Part shown: positions 1 through 9,512 of the stretch, one piece after another
Numbering within the stretch: the first letter of the stretch is position 1
Layout of the letters: the number at the start of each line of letters is the position of its first letter
NCBI RefSeq assembly: GCF_029168335.1
Contig: NZ_JARGYC010000003.1
Coordinates: forward strand, 1 to 64,000
From: Psychromarinibacter sediminicola
GTDB taxonomy: Bacteria; Pseudomonadota; Alphaproteobacteria; Rhodobacterales; Rhodobacteraceae
Direction: 5' to 3'
Length of the DNA stretch: 64,000 nt
Program-made: the position numbers and the translations under genes
Notes under the pieces: generated by a model
Told to the model about the DNA's origin: nothing
Database searches by the model: none
Seen by the model: only the letters and a program-made list of their open reading frames with translations

Positions 1-59
1 TCTCGGGCATTGCTATGCAATGCCCTGCCGACAGGCGATTGCAGAGCAATCGCCGAGAG
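1..59. repeat. Double hairpin element inside an outer stem (cloverleaf-like)
   Basis: Two perfect hairpins stand side by side. GGGCATTGC (5-13) pairs with GCAATGCCC (17-25), and GGCGATTGC (34-42) pairs with GCAATCGCC (46-54); each has a 3-nt loop. The first six bases (TCTCGG) also complement CCGAGA at 53-58, so an outer stem could enclose both, and it may extend beyond the window. It lies downstream of phnX and could act as a terminator or be an extragenic repeat. No U-run follows on either strand. Confidence 0.55.
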
Positions 60-163
60 GCGGCGCTTGCGCGGCGGCTTCGCCTTGTTCCGCGCGAGGC
101 ACCGTTCAGAGCGAATGCGCCAAACGCCCCCCACCCGCGGCCGCGCTCAGGGTCCGCGACGGA

Positions 164-949
164 TTACTCCGCCGCCTCCAACCCCTCGATCAACGCCGGC
201 AACTCCGCCACCGTGTCGATCACGTAATCGGCCCCCGCCGCCCGCAGCGCCGCGCCGGCCGACTCGCGGAAGCCCTGCAGCTCGGCCTCCGAACAGGCCG
301 CCAGCTCCTCCGGGGTCTTGCCCACATGGTTGCCCGACAGCGTCAGCCCCACGGTCACGCAGCCAGCGGCCACGCCCTCGGCGATCCCCGGCGCGGTGTC
401 GTCCACCTTGATGACGGCCTCGGGCGGATACACGGCGAGGTCAACGAAGCACTGGTACATCCCCAGCGGCCCCGGCCGCCCCTCGGGCAGGTCGTCCGAG
501 CATACCAGGTTGTCGGGCGCGTAGCCCTGCTCGGCCGCCACCGGCAGCACCCGCTCCATGATCGAGCGGGTGTAGCCCGTGGTCGAGCCGATCTTCATGC
601 CGCGCCCGCGCAGATAGGCCAGCGTCTCCAGCGCACCGGGCACCAGATCGGCATACTCGGCCACCACCTCCTCGTTCATCGGCACGAAGACCGCATAGAC
701 CCTGTCCACGTCGGCGTCGGTCGGTGCCGCCCCGTACTTCTCGGCCCAGGCGGCCGCGATCTCCGGCATGTCCATCATCGCCCGGATATGGTCCCACTTC
801 GCCGCGCCCATCGGCGCGCGCGCCTGCGCGATCGTCACCGGGATGCCGAACTGCTCGAACGCCTTCACGAACACGCCCATCGGCGCGAAGGAGCCGAAAT
901 CCACCATCGTGCCGGCCCAGTCGAACACCACCGCCTTGAACCGGCTCAT
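164..949 (-). CDS. phnX: Phosphonoacetaldehyde hydrolase (phosphonatase)
   Basis: This 261-residue HAD-superfamily enzyme cleaves the C-P bond of phosphonoacetaldehyde to acetaldehyde and phosphate in the cytoplasm. The nucleophile motif VFDWAGT places the catalytic Asp at residue 10, and Lys51 in the cap segment GAAKWDHIRAM matches the family's Schiff-base lysine. The later KVDDTAPGIAEG segment is the usual metal-binding HAD motif. The start overlaps the phnW stop by ATGA, which indicates translational coupling and a two-step 2-aminoethylphosphonate route. Length and motifs are normal for the family. Confidence 0.95.
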   Translation of the reverse strand: MSRFKAVVFDWAGTMVDFGSFAPMGVFVKAFEQFGIPVTIAQARAPMGAAKWDHIRAMMDMPEIAAAWAEKYGAAPTDADVDRVYAVFVPMNEEVVAEYADLVPGALETLAYLRGRGMKIGSTTGYTRSIMERVLPVAAEQGYAPDNLVCSDDLPEGRPGPLGMYQCFVDLAVYPPEAVIKVDDTAPGIAEGVAAGCVTVGLTLSGNHVGKTPEELAACSEAELQGFRESAGAALRAAGADYVIDTVAELPALIEGLEAAE

Positions 950-2136
950 GCCGCCTCTCCCAGTTTCGCGCGTTCCGCCAGGGCGGCCGCGGGCGGTGCC
1001 GGGTCCGTCACGCCCAGCGCCCGCAGGGTCGCCTCCACCGCCGCCACGGCCTGCCGCATCACGTCGGCGTCCACCTGGCCGATATGGCCCAGCCGGAACG
1101 ACTCCGCGACCGTCAGCTTGCCGGGATAGATGATGAAGCCGCGCGCCTTCATCCCGTCGTAGAACGCGTCGAACGAGAAGGCCGGATCGGCCGGGCAGAA
1201 GAAGGTGGTGATGATCGGCGACAGCCAGCGGTCGGCCAGCAGCGTCTCGAATCCCAGCGCGCGCATCCCCGCCACCAGAACGTCGCGGTTCTCGGCATAG
1301 CGCGCCCCGCGCGCCGCCACGCCGCCCTCGGCCGCGTGCGCGCGCAGCGCCTCCAGGAAGGCCGCGACGGCGTGGGTCGGCGGCGTATAGCGCCACTGGC
1401 CCGTCGCCTCCATCGCCGCCCATTGCGCGTGCACGTCCAGGCAGAGCGAATGCGCGTTGCCCTCGGCGGCCACGACCGCCTCGCGCCGCGCCAGCACGAA
1501 GCCGAAGCCCGGCACGCCCTCGATGCACTTGTTCGCCGAGGAGACCAGCGCCGCATAGGGCACCTCGGCCGGGGGCAGGGGCAGCGCGCCGAAGGCCGAC
1601 ATCGCATCGACCAGAAGCGTGCGGCCCGCCGCCGCCACCGCCTCGGCGATCTCGGCCAGCGGGTTCAGGATGCCCGACGAGGTCTCGCAATGGATCGCGA
1701 CCACATGGGTGACGGCCGGGTCCGCCGCCAGCCTCGCCGCCACTTCGGGCCCGCGCGGCGGCAGGTAGTCGCCCTTGTCCAGCGCGTCGAAGGCCCGCCC
1801 GATATAGGCCAGCGCCTGCGCCGCCCGCTGCCCGTAGGCGCCGTTGGCCAGCACCAGCGCCTTGCCGTCGCGTGGCACGAAACTGCCCAGCATCGCCTCG
1901 ACCGAGAACGAGCCGGAGCCCTGCATCGGCACGCAGGTGAAGGCCTCGTGACCGTCGCCCAGCATCGCCACCAGCCGCTCGCGCATCTCGGCCGTCATCG
2001 CCCGGAAATCGCCGTCCCAGCTGCCCCAGTCGCGCAGCATCGCCTGCTTGACCGCGTAAGACGTCGTCAGCGGGCCGGGGGTGAGCAGATAGGGCTCTCC
2101 GAGGCGCGGCGGGTCGATGGCGGGACAGTCGGACAT
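946..2136 (-). CDS. phnW: 2-aminoethylphosphonate--pyruvate transaminase
   Basis: This 396-residue PLP-dependent class V aminotransferase converts 2-aminoethylphosphonate and pyruvate to phosphonoacetaldehyde and alanine, which feeds phnX. Lys203 in SSANKCIEGVPGFG is the PLP lysine, and Asp177 in LLVDAMS fits the PLP-ring aspartate. The N-terminal LLTPGPLTTS is typical of PhnW. The start was chosen at the Met opening the conserved N-terminus; an upstream in-frame Met would add 17 unconserved residues. No transporter or regulator for the phosphonate lies on this side of the window. Confidence 0.95.
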   Translation of the reverse strand: MSDCPAIDPPRLGEPYLLTPGPLTTSYAVKQAMLRDWGSWDGDFRAMTAEMRERLVAMLGDGHEAFTCVPMQGSGSFSVEAMLGSFVPRDGKALVLANGAYGQRAAQALAYIGRAFDALDKGDYLPPRGPEVAARLAADPAVTHVVAIHCETSSGILNPLAEIAEAVAAAGRTLLVDAMSAFGALPLPPAEVPYAALVSSANKCIEGVPGFGFVLARREAVVAAEGNAHSLCLDVHAQWAAMEATGQWRYTPPTHAVAAFLEALRAHAAEGGVAARGARYAENRDVLVAGMRALGFETLLADRWLSPIITTFFCPADPAFSFDAFYDGMKARGFIIYPGKLTVAESFRLGHIGQVDADVMRQAVAAVEATLRALGVTDPAPPAAALAERAKLGEAA

Positions 2137-2175
2137 GGGCGCCTCGCGTAGTCGGCAGGGGGCTGTTCGATGCCT

Positions 2176-2190
2176 ACAACTAGACAACTA
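2176..2190. promoter_or_regulatory. Tandem 7-bp repeat upstream of phnW (possible operator)
   Basis: ACAACTA occurs twice, separated by one G, in the 186-nt gap between phnW and the divergent methyltransferase gene. Read towards phnW the same bases give a TATAGT hexamer that could be a -10 element, but no convincing -35 is visible. A GntR-type or similar regulator could bind here. This rests on the repeat alone. Confidence 0.3.
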
Positions 2191-2322
2191 TACATGTCGA
2201 GCGAAAAGCGGTGTCCCCGGATGCCCTGGTTCCGGCGCCCCCTCGGGCCGTCCCGGTTGTCATTCCGGCGGCGGGGTGGTCTGATACGCCCGCAACAGCC
2301 CGGACATCGACGAGCACAGATC

Positions 2323-3444
2323 ATGACCATCGCGACGACCCATGTCGGAAGCCTGCCGCGCGGCGACCGTCTCTCGGCCTTGCTGCTGGCCAAGGACAAG
2401 GGCGAGCCCTACGACCGCGCGGAATTCGAACGGACGGTCCAGGCCGCGATCAACGACGCGGTCCGGCACCAGCGCGAGGCCGGCGTCACCATCGTGTCGG
2501 ATGGCGAGCTGGGGAAGGTCGGCTATTCGACCTACATGCAGGAACGCCTGAGCGGCTTCGGCGGCCATATCGAGCGGAAACCGGCAAAGGACCTCGCCGC
2601 GCATCCGGATCTCGCCAAGAAGCTCGGCGCGATCATGGGCAGCCAGGAATTCACCCGCGCCTCCTGCGTCGACGAGGTCAAGCTGATCGACCTGCAGCCG
2701 GCGCTCGACGATATCCGCCGGTTCAAGAGCGCGCTGGAGGCCGAGGGCGACGGCACGCGCGCCTTCATGAATGCGGCCTCGCCGGGGCTGATCACGGCGT
2801 TTCAGGTCAACAAGTACTACCCCAGCCACGAAGCCTATCTCGACGCGCTGGTCGCGGCGATGCGCCCGGAATACGAGGCCATCCTCGACGCCGGGCTGGA
2901 TATCCAGTTCGACTGCCCCGACCTGGCGATGTCGGCGCATACCGGCTATCAGGACCTGTCCGAGGAGGAGTTCGTCAAGATCGCCGCGCTGAACGTCGAG
3001 GCGCTGAACGCCGCGACCGAGGGGCTGCCGGCCGACCGGATGCGGATGCACCTGTGCTGGGGCAATTACGAGGGCCCGCACGACCACGACATCGCGCTGG
3101 AAAAGGTGATCGACGTGGTGCTGTCGGCGCGGCCGAATACCATCCTGTTCGAAAGCGCCAATCCCTGCCACGAGCACGAATGGGTCGTCTGGCGCGACGC
3201 CGAGATCCCCGACGACAAGATCCTGGCGCCGGGCGTCATCGACACCTGTTCGAACTATGTCGAGCACCCGCAGCTCGTCGCGCAGCGGTTGCAGCGGTTC
3301 ATCGACATCGTCGGCGCCGACCGGGTGATCGCCAGCACCGATTGCGGCTTCGGAACCTTCGCGGGCTTCGGCAAGATCGACCCCGAGGTCACCTGGAAGA
3401 AGCTGAGAAACCTGCGTCTCGGGGCGGACCTGGCCGCGGGCTGA
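2323..3444 (+). CDS. MetE C-terminal-domain-like zinc methyltransferase
   Basis: This 373-residue protein belongs to the UROD/MetE-like barrel family, related to the C-terminal catalytic half of cobalamin-independent methionine synthase. The opening TTHVGSLPR is a family signature. Candidate zinc ligands are His243 and Cys245 (MHLCWGNYEG), a Glu near 278 (FESANPCHE) and Cys341 (STDCGFGTF), in the MetE order His-Cys-Glu-Cys. The N-terminal folate half of full MetE is absent, so the methyl donor is probably not methyltetrahydrofolate-polyglutamate in the classical way. Similar proteins include epoxyalkane:coenzyme M transferase relatives. It is divergent from phnWX. The start was placed at the Met opening the conserved region. 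Confidence 0.75.
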   Translation: MTIATTHVGSLPRGDRLSALLLAKDKGEPYDRAEFERTVQAAINDAVRHQREAGVTIVSDGELGKVGYSTYMQERLSGFGGHIERKPAKDLAAHPDLAKKLGAIMGSQEFTRASCVDEVKLIDLQPALDDIRRFKSALEAEGDGTRAFMNAASPGLITAFQVNKYYPSHEAYLDALVAAMRPEYEAILDAGLDIQFDCPDLAMSAHTGYQDLSEEEFVKIAALNVEALNAATEGLPADRMRMHLCWGNYEGPHDHDIALEKVIDVVLSARPNTILFESANPCHEHEWVVWRDAEIPDDKILAPGVIDTCSNYVEHPQLVAQRLQRFIDIVGADRVIASTDCGFGTFAGFGKIDPEVTWKKLRNLRLGADLAAG

Positions 3445-3460
3445 CCCGTCCGCGGCGGGC

Positions 3461-4510
3461 TCAGCCGCCGACGAAGCGGTGGACGAAGGCGCGGCCGACG
3501 GGCGGAACGGCTGCCGCAAGGCGCAGCACCGAGGTCGCCAGGCCGCGGCGAAGCGGGCCGCCCTGCAGCAGGCGCCGGGCGCGTTCGGTGGCCGTCATGA
3601 TCCGCGCGGAGGCGGCATGGCGGGCGGCGGCGTAGCCGTCGGTGCGACCCTCGACGATGCGCGCGGCAAGGTCGGCGGCGTCGGCGATCCCGAGATTCAT
3701 GCCGCGCCCGCCGACGGGCGAATGGCAATGCGCGGCGTCGCCGGCCAGGAACACGCGGCCCTGCGCATAGTCGCGCACCTGGCGGACCGAGATGTGGAAC
3801 GTGCCCGCGCGATGCGTCGCGTCGACCTGCATCGGCACCGGCAGCGCGGCCAGCGCGTCGGGCTGCGAGGCGATGATGCGAAAGCGGCTGGGGCCGAGGG
3901 GCACCACGACACAGACGGCGCCCTGCGGCAGAAGATAGCCGTGAAAGGCGGTGGGATCGGGCCAGGCGGCGCTTTCGACATCCGCGATGGACCAGGTCTC
4001 GGGCAGCTCGTAGCCCGGGAAGTCGAGGCCGAGCGCCTCGCGCACCGTGCTGCCGACGCCGTCGGCCCCGATCAGCAGGTCGGCGCGGTCCTCGTCCGAC
4101 GCGGTTCGGACGGTGACGCCACGTTCGTCCTGCGCGACCTTCGTCACCGGCGTGCCGTACTCGACCTCGACGCCGTGGCGCCGCAGCGCCTGGGCGAGAT
4201 GCGCTTCGGTCCGGTCCTGCGGCAGGCCCCAGATGCGCGAGCGGTCGTCGAAATCCATCGGCAGATGCGCGATCGGGCGCGCGCCGACATGGAACGCGAT
4301 GGCCGAGAAGGTGACCGCCTCGGCCATCAGCGCCTCGGCCACGCCGGAGGGGCGCAGGATCTCCATCGAGCCGCGGGTGATGCCGACCGCGCGGGAGAAG
4401 GGCGAGGGATCGGGGCGTTTCTCGACGATGCGCAGCTCGGCGCCGCGCCGGGCGAGCTCCAGCGCGGCGGTCAGGCCCGTGGGGCCGGCGCCGGCGACGA
4501 GAACCTTCAT
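3461..4510 (-). CDS. FAD-dependent aromatic-type monooxygenase
   Basis: This 349-residue flavoprotein has the class A (PHBH/UbiH-like) layout. It opens with an ADP-binding GAGPTG motif (about residues 7-12), carries a DG-containing IGADGVGSTVR segment near the middle, and has the FAD ribityl motif LAGDAAHCHSPVGGRGMNLGIADA near residue 270. Such enzymes hydroxylate ring or ring-like substrates with NAD(P)H and oxygen. The substrate cannot be read from sequence. Its start overlaps the stop of the agmatinase-family gene by ATGA, so the two are probably co-translated. Confidence 0.8.
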   Translation of the reverse strand: MKVLVAGAGPTGLTAALELARRGAELRIVEKRPDPSPFSRAVGITRGSMEILRPSGVAEALMAEAVTFSAIAFHVGARPIAHLPMDFDDRSRIWGLPQDRTEAHLAQALRRHGVEVEYGTPVTKVAQDERGVTVRTASDEDRADLLIGADGVGSTVREALGLDFPGYELPETWSIADVESAAWPDPTAFHGYLLPQGAVCVVVPLGPSRFRIIASQPDALAALPVPMQVDATHRAGTFHISVRQVRDYAQGRVFLAGDAAHCHSPVGGRGMNLGIADAADLAARIVEGRTDGYAAARHAASARIMTATERARRLLQGGPLRRGLATSVLRLAAAVPPVGRAFVHRFVGG

Positions 4511-5466
4511 TGCCCGGTCCGCGCGTGGAACACGAAGCCCAGAAAGTTCAGCAGAAGCTGCGCGGCGAGGATCTGGGTGGACCCCGAGGGGTCGTAGTCC
4601 GGCGCCACCTCGACCAGGTCGATGCCGACGATGCGGTGGCGGTTGGCGGCCTCTTGCAGCAGCTCCAGCCCCTCGTAATAGAGAAAGCCGCCATGGCTGG
4701 GCGTGCCGGTCCCCGGCGCAATGGACGGGCAGAAGCCGTCGATGTCGATGGTGACGTAAAGCGGTGCGCCCGCGGGGATGCTGTCGAGCGCGGCGGCGGG
4801 GCCGAGCCGGCGGGCCTGGCGCACCGACAGGATCGTCGAGCCCATGGCGCGGGCATCCTCGTAGCCCTCGCGCGCGGTGGAGGAGACGTTGCGGATGCCG
4901 ATCTGGGTCAGGCCGGTGACATAGGGCTTCTCGGCGGCGCGGCGCATCGGGTTGCCGTGGCCATAGCGCACGCCGTGGCGTTCGTCGACGAAATCCAGGT
5001 GAGCGTCGATCTGCAGGACGTGGAAATCGCCGGATTTTTCGAAAGCGTCGATGCAGGGGATGTTGACCGAGTGGTCGCCGCCGATCACCACCGGCAGGGC
5101 CCCGGCGGCCAGGATCGCCTCGACGCCCTTGCGAATATTTGCGTGGCTTTGTGCGGTGTCGGTATGGACAATGTCGGCATCGCCGATATCGACGAGGCGC
5201 ACATCGGGGCCGAGATAGGTGACGTCGTCCTCGTGGTCGTAGGCGCCGGCATGGCCGAAGGAGAACAGGGTCGACGCCTCGCGCACCGCGCGGGGGCCGA
5301 AGCGGGCGCCGGGGCGGTACTGCGTCCCGCCGTCGAAGGGGGCGCCTAGGATCGCGGCGTCGGCGTCGATCCGCGACCAGTCGGCCTCGACGGGGCGCTT
5401 TCCGAAGCTGGGCAGCCCGACGAAGGGCAGGTCGAGGCGGCCGCTATCGTATCCATGTCCGGTCAT
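4507..5466 (-). CDS. speB: Agmatinase/ureohydrolase family enzyme
   Basis: This 319-residue manganese ureohydrolase is of the arginase/agmatinase fold. The metal ligands are present: His132 in GGDHS, Asp154/His156/Asp158 in DAHLD, and Asp241/Asp243 in DIDGFCPS. The usual DIDxLDP motif has Cys246 where Asp is normal; this position is not a metal ligand, but the change marks a subfamily whose substrate may be another guanidino compound such as guanidinobutyrate. Likely products are urea plus an amine. It is the first gene of a two-gene unit with the FAD monooxygenase. The start follows the last upstream non-conserved stretch. Confidence 0.8.
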   Translation of the reverse strand: MTGHGYDSGRLDLPFVGLPSFGKRPVEADWSRIDADAAILGAPFDGGTQYRPGARFGPRAVREASTLFSFGHAGAYDHEDDVTYLGPDVRLVDIGDADIVHTDTAQSHANIRKGVEAILAAGALPVVIGGDHSVNIPCIDAFEKSGDFHVLQIDAHLDFVDERHGVRYGHGNPMRRAAEKPYVTGLTQIGIRNVSSTAREGYEDARAMGSTILSVRQARRLGPAAALDSIPAGAPLYVTIDIDGFCPSIAPGTGTPSHGGFLYYEGLELLQEAANRHRIVGIDLVEVAPDYDPSGSTQILAAQLLLNFLGFVFHARTGQ

Positions 5467-5587
5467 GGCCGCACGGTTGCGCAGAGCGGGGCAGGGTGCA
5501 AGGCTCGTCTGCGGCGAATGGGCGCTTGGCACGGGAGCGGGCGGGCGCGTAACTGGTCGCATTCGGCAAGCGGAATGCGAGGGGGCG

Positions 5588-6556
5588 ATGAGACAGGATC
5601 CGGTACAGCGCGTGGCCTTCTGGCGGCGGACCCCGCCGGCGGTGTTTCCGCCGCTCATGGGGCTGTTCGGGCTGGCGCTGGCCTGGCGGCGCGCGAGCGA
5701 GGCGTTCGACCGGCTGGGCTGGGTCAGCGACCTGCTGCTGGGCGCGGTGACATTGCTGTTCCTGGGGGCCCTGGCGGCCTATGCGGCGAAGGCGATGCGG
5801 CGGCCGGGGGCCGTGATCGAGGACTTGCGGGTGCTGCCGGGGCGGCTGGGCCTCGCGGCGCTGTCGATGTCGGTGATGCTATTGGCCGCCGGGCTCGTGC
5901 CCTTTGCGCCGGGCGCGGCGCGGGTGGTCCTGGTCTGCGGGCTGGGGCTGCACGGGATGCTGGCGGCGCTTGTCATCTACGTGCTGGTGGCGAGCCCGCC
6001 GGAGGGGCGGATGGTGACGCCCGCCTGGCACCTGACCTTCGTCGGCTTCATCGTGGCGCCGCTCGCCGCCGTGCCGCTGGGGCTGCCGGGTGTGGCCTGG
6101 GCGGCCTTCTACGGCACGCTGCCGGTGGCGGCGCTGATCTTCGCGGTGAGCGCGGTACAGTTCGCCACCCGCCCCCCGCCGGCGCCGCTCCGGCCGCTCC
6201 TGGCGATCCACCTCGCGCCCATGGCGCTGTTCGGCACGGCAGGGGTGCTGCTGGGGCTCACCGGCGTGGCGCTGGCCTTCTGCGCGGGGGCGGCGGTGCT
6301 GTTCGTGGCGCTGGTCGTCTGGAACGTGCCGCTGCGCGCGGCGGGGTTCAGCCCGCTCTGGGGCGCGTTCACCTTCCCGCTGGCGGCCTTCGCCGGGCTG
6401 TTGCTGCTCCTGAGCCCGGTCGCGGCGCCGTTCCGGGTGACCGGCGGCGTGCTTCTGGTCCTCGCGACGTTGCTCTTGCCCTGGATCGCCGCCAAGGTGC
6501 TGCAGATGTGGGCCAAGGGTGCGCTGGCGGTGAAGACGAACAGCGCCGTTGCGTGA
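5588..6556 (+). CDS. TDT-family (SLAC1/TehA-like) membrane protein
   Basis: This 322-residue integral membrane protein has about ten hydrophobic segments. The opening TPPAVFPPLMGLFGLALAWR resembles the first helix of the tellurite-resistance/dicarboxylate transporter (TDT) family. TDT members include anion channels and tellurite or C4-dicarboxylate carriers, and the substrate is not evident here. The ATG is preceded by a purine-rich GAGGGGG. It is divergent from the agmatinase gene across about 120 nt, so the promoters probably lie between them. The next gene is on the other strand, so it appears monocistronic. Confidence 0.7.
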   Translation: MRQDPVQRVAFWRRTPPAVFPPLMGLFGLALAWRRASEAFDRLGWVSDLLLGAVTLLFLGALAAYAAKAMRRPGAVIEDLRVLPGRLGLAALSMSVMLLAAGLVPFAPGAARVVLVCGLGLHGMLAALVIYVLVASPPEGRMVTPAWHLTFVGFIVAPLAAVPLGLPGVAWAAFYGTLPVAALIFAVSAVQFATRPPPAPLRPLLAIHLAPMALFGTAGVLLGLTGVALAFCAGAAVLFVALVVWNVPLRAAGFSPLWGAFTFPLAAFAGLLLLLSPVAAPFRVTGGVLLVLATLLLPWIAAKVLQMWAKGALAVKTNSAVA

Positions 6557-6616
6557 AGAGAGACGCGCAAACATCTGATAATAAAGACAGGGCTCTCCGC
6601 TCGCCCGATCTCCGCA

Positions 6617-6731
6617 CCTTCTTCTGGTCTGAAATATCCCGGGGGGCCGTTCATCGTGCGCCATCGGTTCAAGCCCGATGGACGGCGGGGGCTGGCCCCC
6701 CACCACGGTCGGACCGCGCAGCGGTCCGAAA
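6617..6731. repeat. Extragenic repeat plus GC-rich hairpins between convergent genes
   Basis: The gap between two convergent genes holds, on the minus strand, a TATTT-N6-AGAAGAAG motif (6617-6640) that recurs at 26674-26697. A GGGGGC/GCCCCC inverted repeat and a perfect CGGACCGC-GCA-GCGGTCCG hairpin (6713-6731) follow. Elements of this kind are common at gene ends in Rhodobacterales. The hairpins probably terminate or stabilise the 3' ends of the flanking transcripts. There is no long U-tract. Confidence 0.45.
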
Positions 6732-6738
6732 CCGGCAG

Positions 6739-7899
6739 CTACTCCGCCGCCCGCCCCTCGTCCAGCCAGTCGAGGATCGCCTGCCGGTCGCCGTCCAGTT
6801 CCGGCACCGGCCCGCGCGTGGTGGTGTCGGGCAGCGCCGACATCTTGATCGGGTTGCCGGCGGCGGTGAAGACATGGCCCGACCGGCTGGGCACGTCGAC
6901 CACCATGGAGCGGGCCAGAAGCTGCGGATCCTTCAGCGCCTCGGCCACGTTCTGGATGGCGCCGGTGGGGATGCCGGCCTGCTGCAGCAGGTCGATCCAG
7001 TGCTGCTTGGGCTTTTCCAGCGTGATCGTCTCGATCAGCCGCTTCAGCACCTTCACGTTGTCGCAGCGCGCCCGGTTGGTGGCAAAGCGCGGATCGTCGG
7101 CAAGGTCCATGCCCAGCGCCTCGCAGAGGCGGCGGAACAGCACGTCGTTGCCGGCGGCGATGACGAACAGGCCATCCTTGGCGTGGTAGGTCTCGAACGG
7201 GGTGATCGTGGGGTGGCGGGCGCCCGAGGGGCCGGGGATCTGCCCCGTCGCCGAGGTCAGCGCGACGGCGTGTTCGAGGATGGCGATCTGCGAATCCAGC
7301 ATCGCCACGTCGATCTTCTGCCCTTCGCCGGTCTTCTCGCGCGCGATCAGCGCCGCCATCAGCCCCTGCACCAGGAACATGCCCGCCACGATGTCGCCGA
7401 CCGAGGCGCCGACGCGCACCGGCTCGCGATCCTTCTCGCCGGTGATCGACATCACGCCGCCGCGCGCCTGCACGACCATGTCATAGGCGGGTTTGCCGGC
7501 CTCCGGCCCGGTATGGCCGAAGCCCGAAACGGCGCCGTAGATGAGCCGCGGGTATGTCGCGTGCAGCGCCTCCCAGCCGTAGCCGAGCCGCTCCATCACG
7601 CCGGGGCGGTAGTTCTCCACCACTATGTCGGCGCGCGCCAGCAGGCGGTCGAAGACCTTGCGGTCGTCCTCCTGCCGCAGGTCCAGCGCGATGGACTGCT
7701 TGCCGTGGTTGATGGTGGCGAAATAGGCGCTCATCCCGTCGACGAAGGGCGGGAACTCGCGGGTGTCGTCGCCGGCGCCGGGGCGTTCCACCTTGATCAC
7801 CTTCGCGCCGAGATCCGACAGGATCATCGTGCAGTAGGGTCCGGCCAGAACATGGGTCAGGTCGAGGATGGTGACACCGGACAGCGGCGCGTCGGTCAT
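6739..7899 (-). CDS. CaiB/BaiF family (class III) CoA transferase
   Basis: This 386-residue family III CoA transferase moves CoA between carboxylic acids. The N-terminal LDLTHVLAGPYCTMILSDLGA and VIKVERPG segments are family hallmarks. The catalytic Asp lies in the later conserved block YDMVVQARGGVMSITG, and SGFGHTGP is also typical. The acyl substrate is unknown. It stands alone and reads away from guaB, with the divergent promoter region in the 130 nt between them. Length is normal for the family. Confidence 0.88.
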   Translation of the reverse strand: MTDAPLSGVTILDLTHVLAGPYCTMILSDLGAKVIKVERPGAGDDTREFPPFVDGMSAYFATINHGKQSIALDLRQEDDRKVFDRLLARADIVVENYRPGVMERLGYGWEALHATYPRLIYGAVSGFGHTGPEAGKPAYDMVVQARGGVMSITGEKDREPVRVGASVGDIVAGMFLVQGLMAALIAREKTGEGQKIDVAMLDSQIAILEHAVALTSATGQIPGPSGARHPTITPFETYHAKDGLFVIAAGNDVLFRRLCEALGMDLADDPRFATNRARCDNVKVLKRLIETITLEKPKQHWIDLLQQAGIPTGAIQNVAEALKDPQLLARSMVVDVPSRSGHVFTAAGNPIKMSALPDTTTRGPVPELDGDRQAILDWLDEGRAAE

Positions 7900-7997
7900 C
7901 GCGGGGGCTCCTTAATCGATTCGCGCGAAGGCCAGGGGCGCCTTCTTTCGATTCCATGGATGTCGCCTCTTTCCCCCGATGCCAACCCATGCAATAG

Positions 7998-9482
<1,485 letters not shown>

Positions 9483-9512
9483 TATGTCAGCCGATTACGC
9501 GGTGATCTTCAG

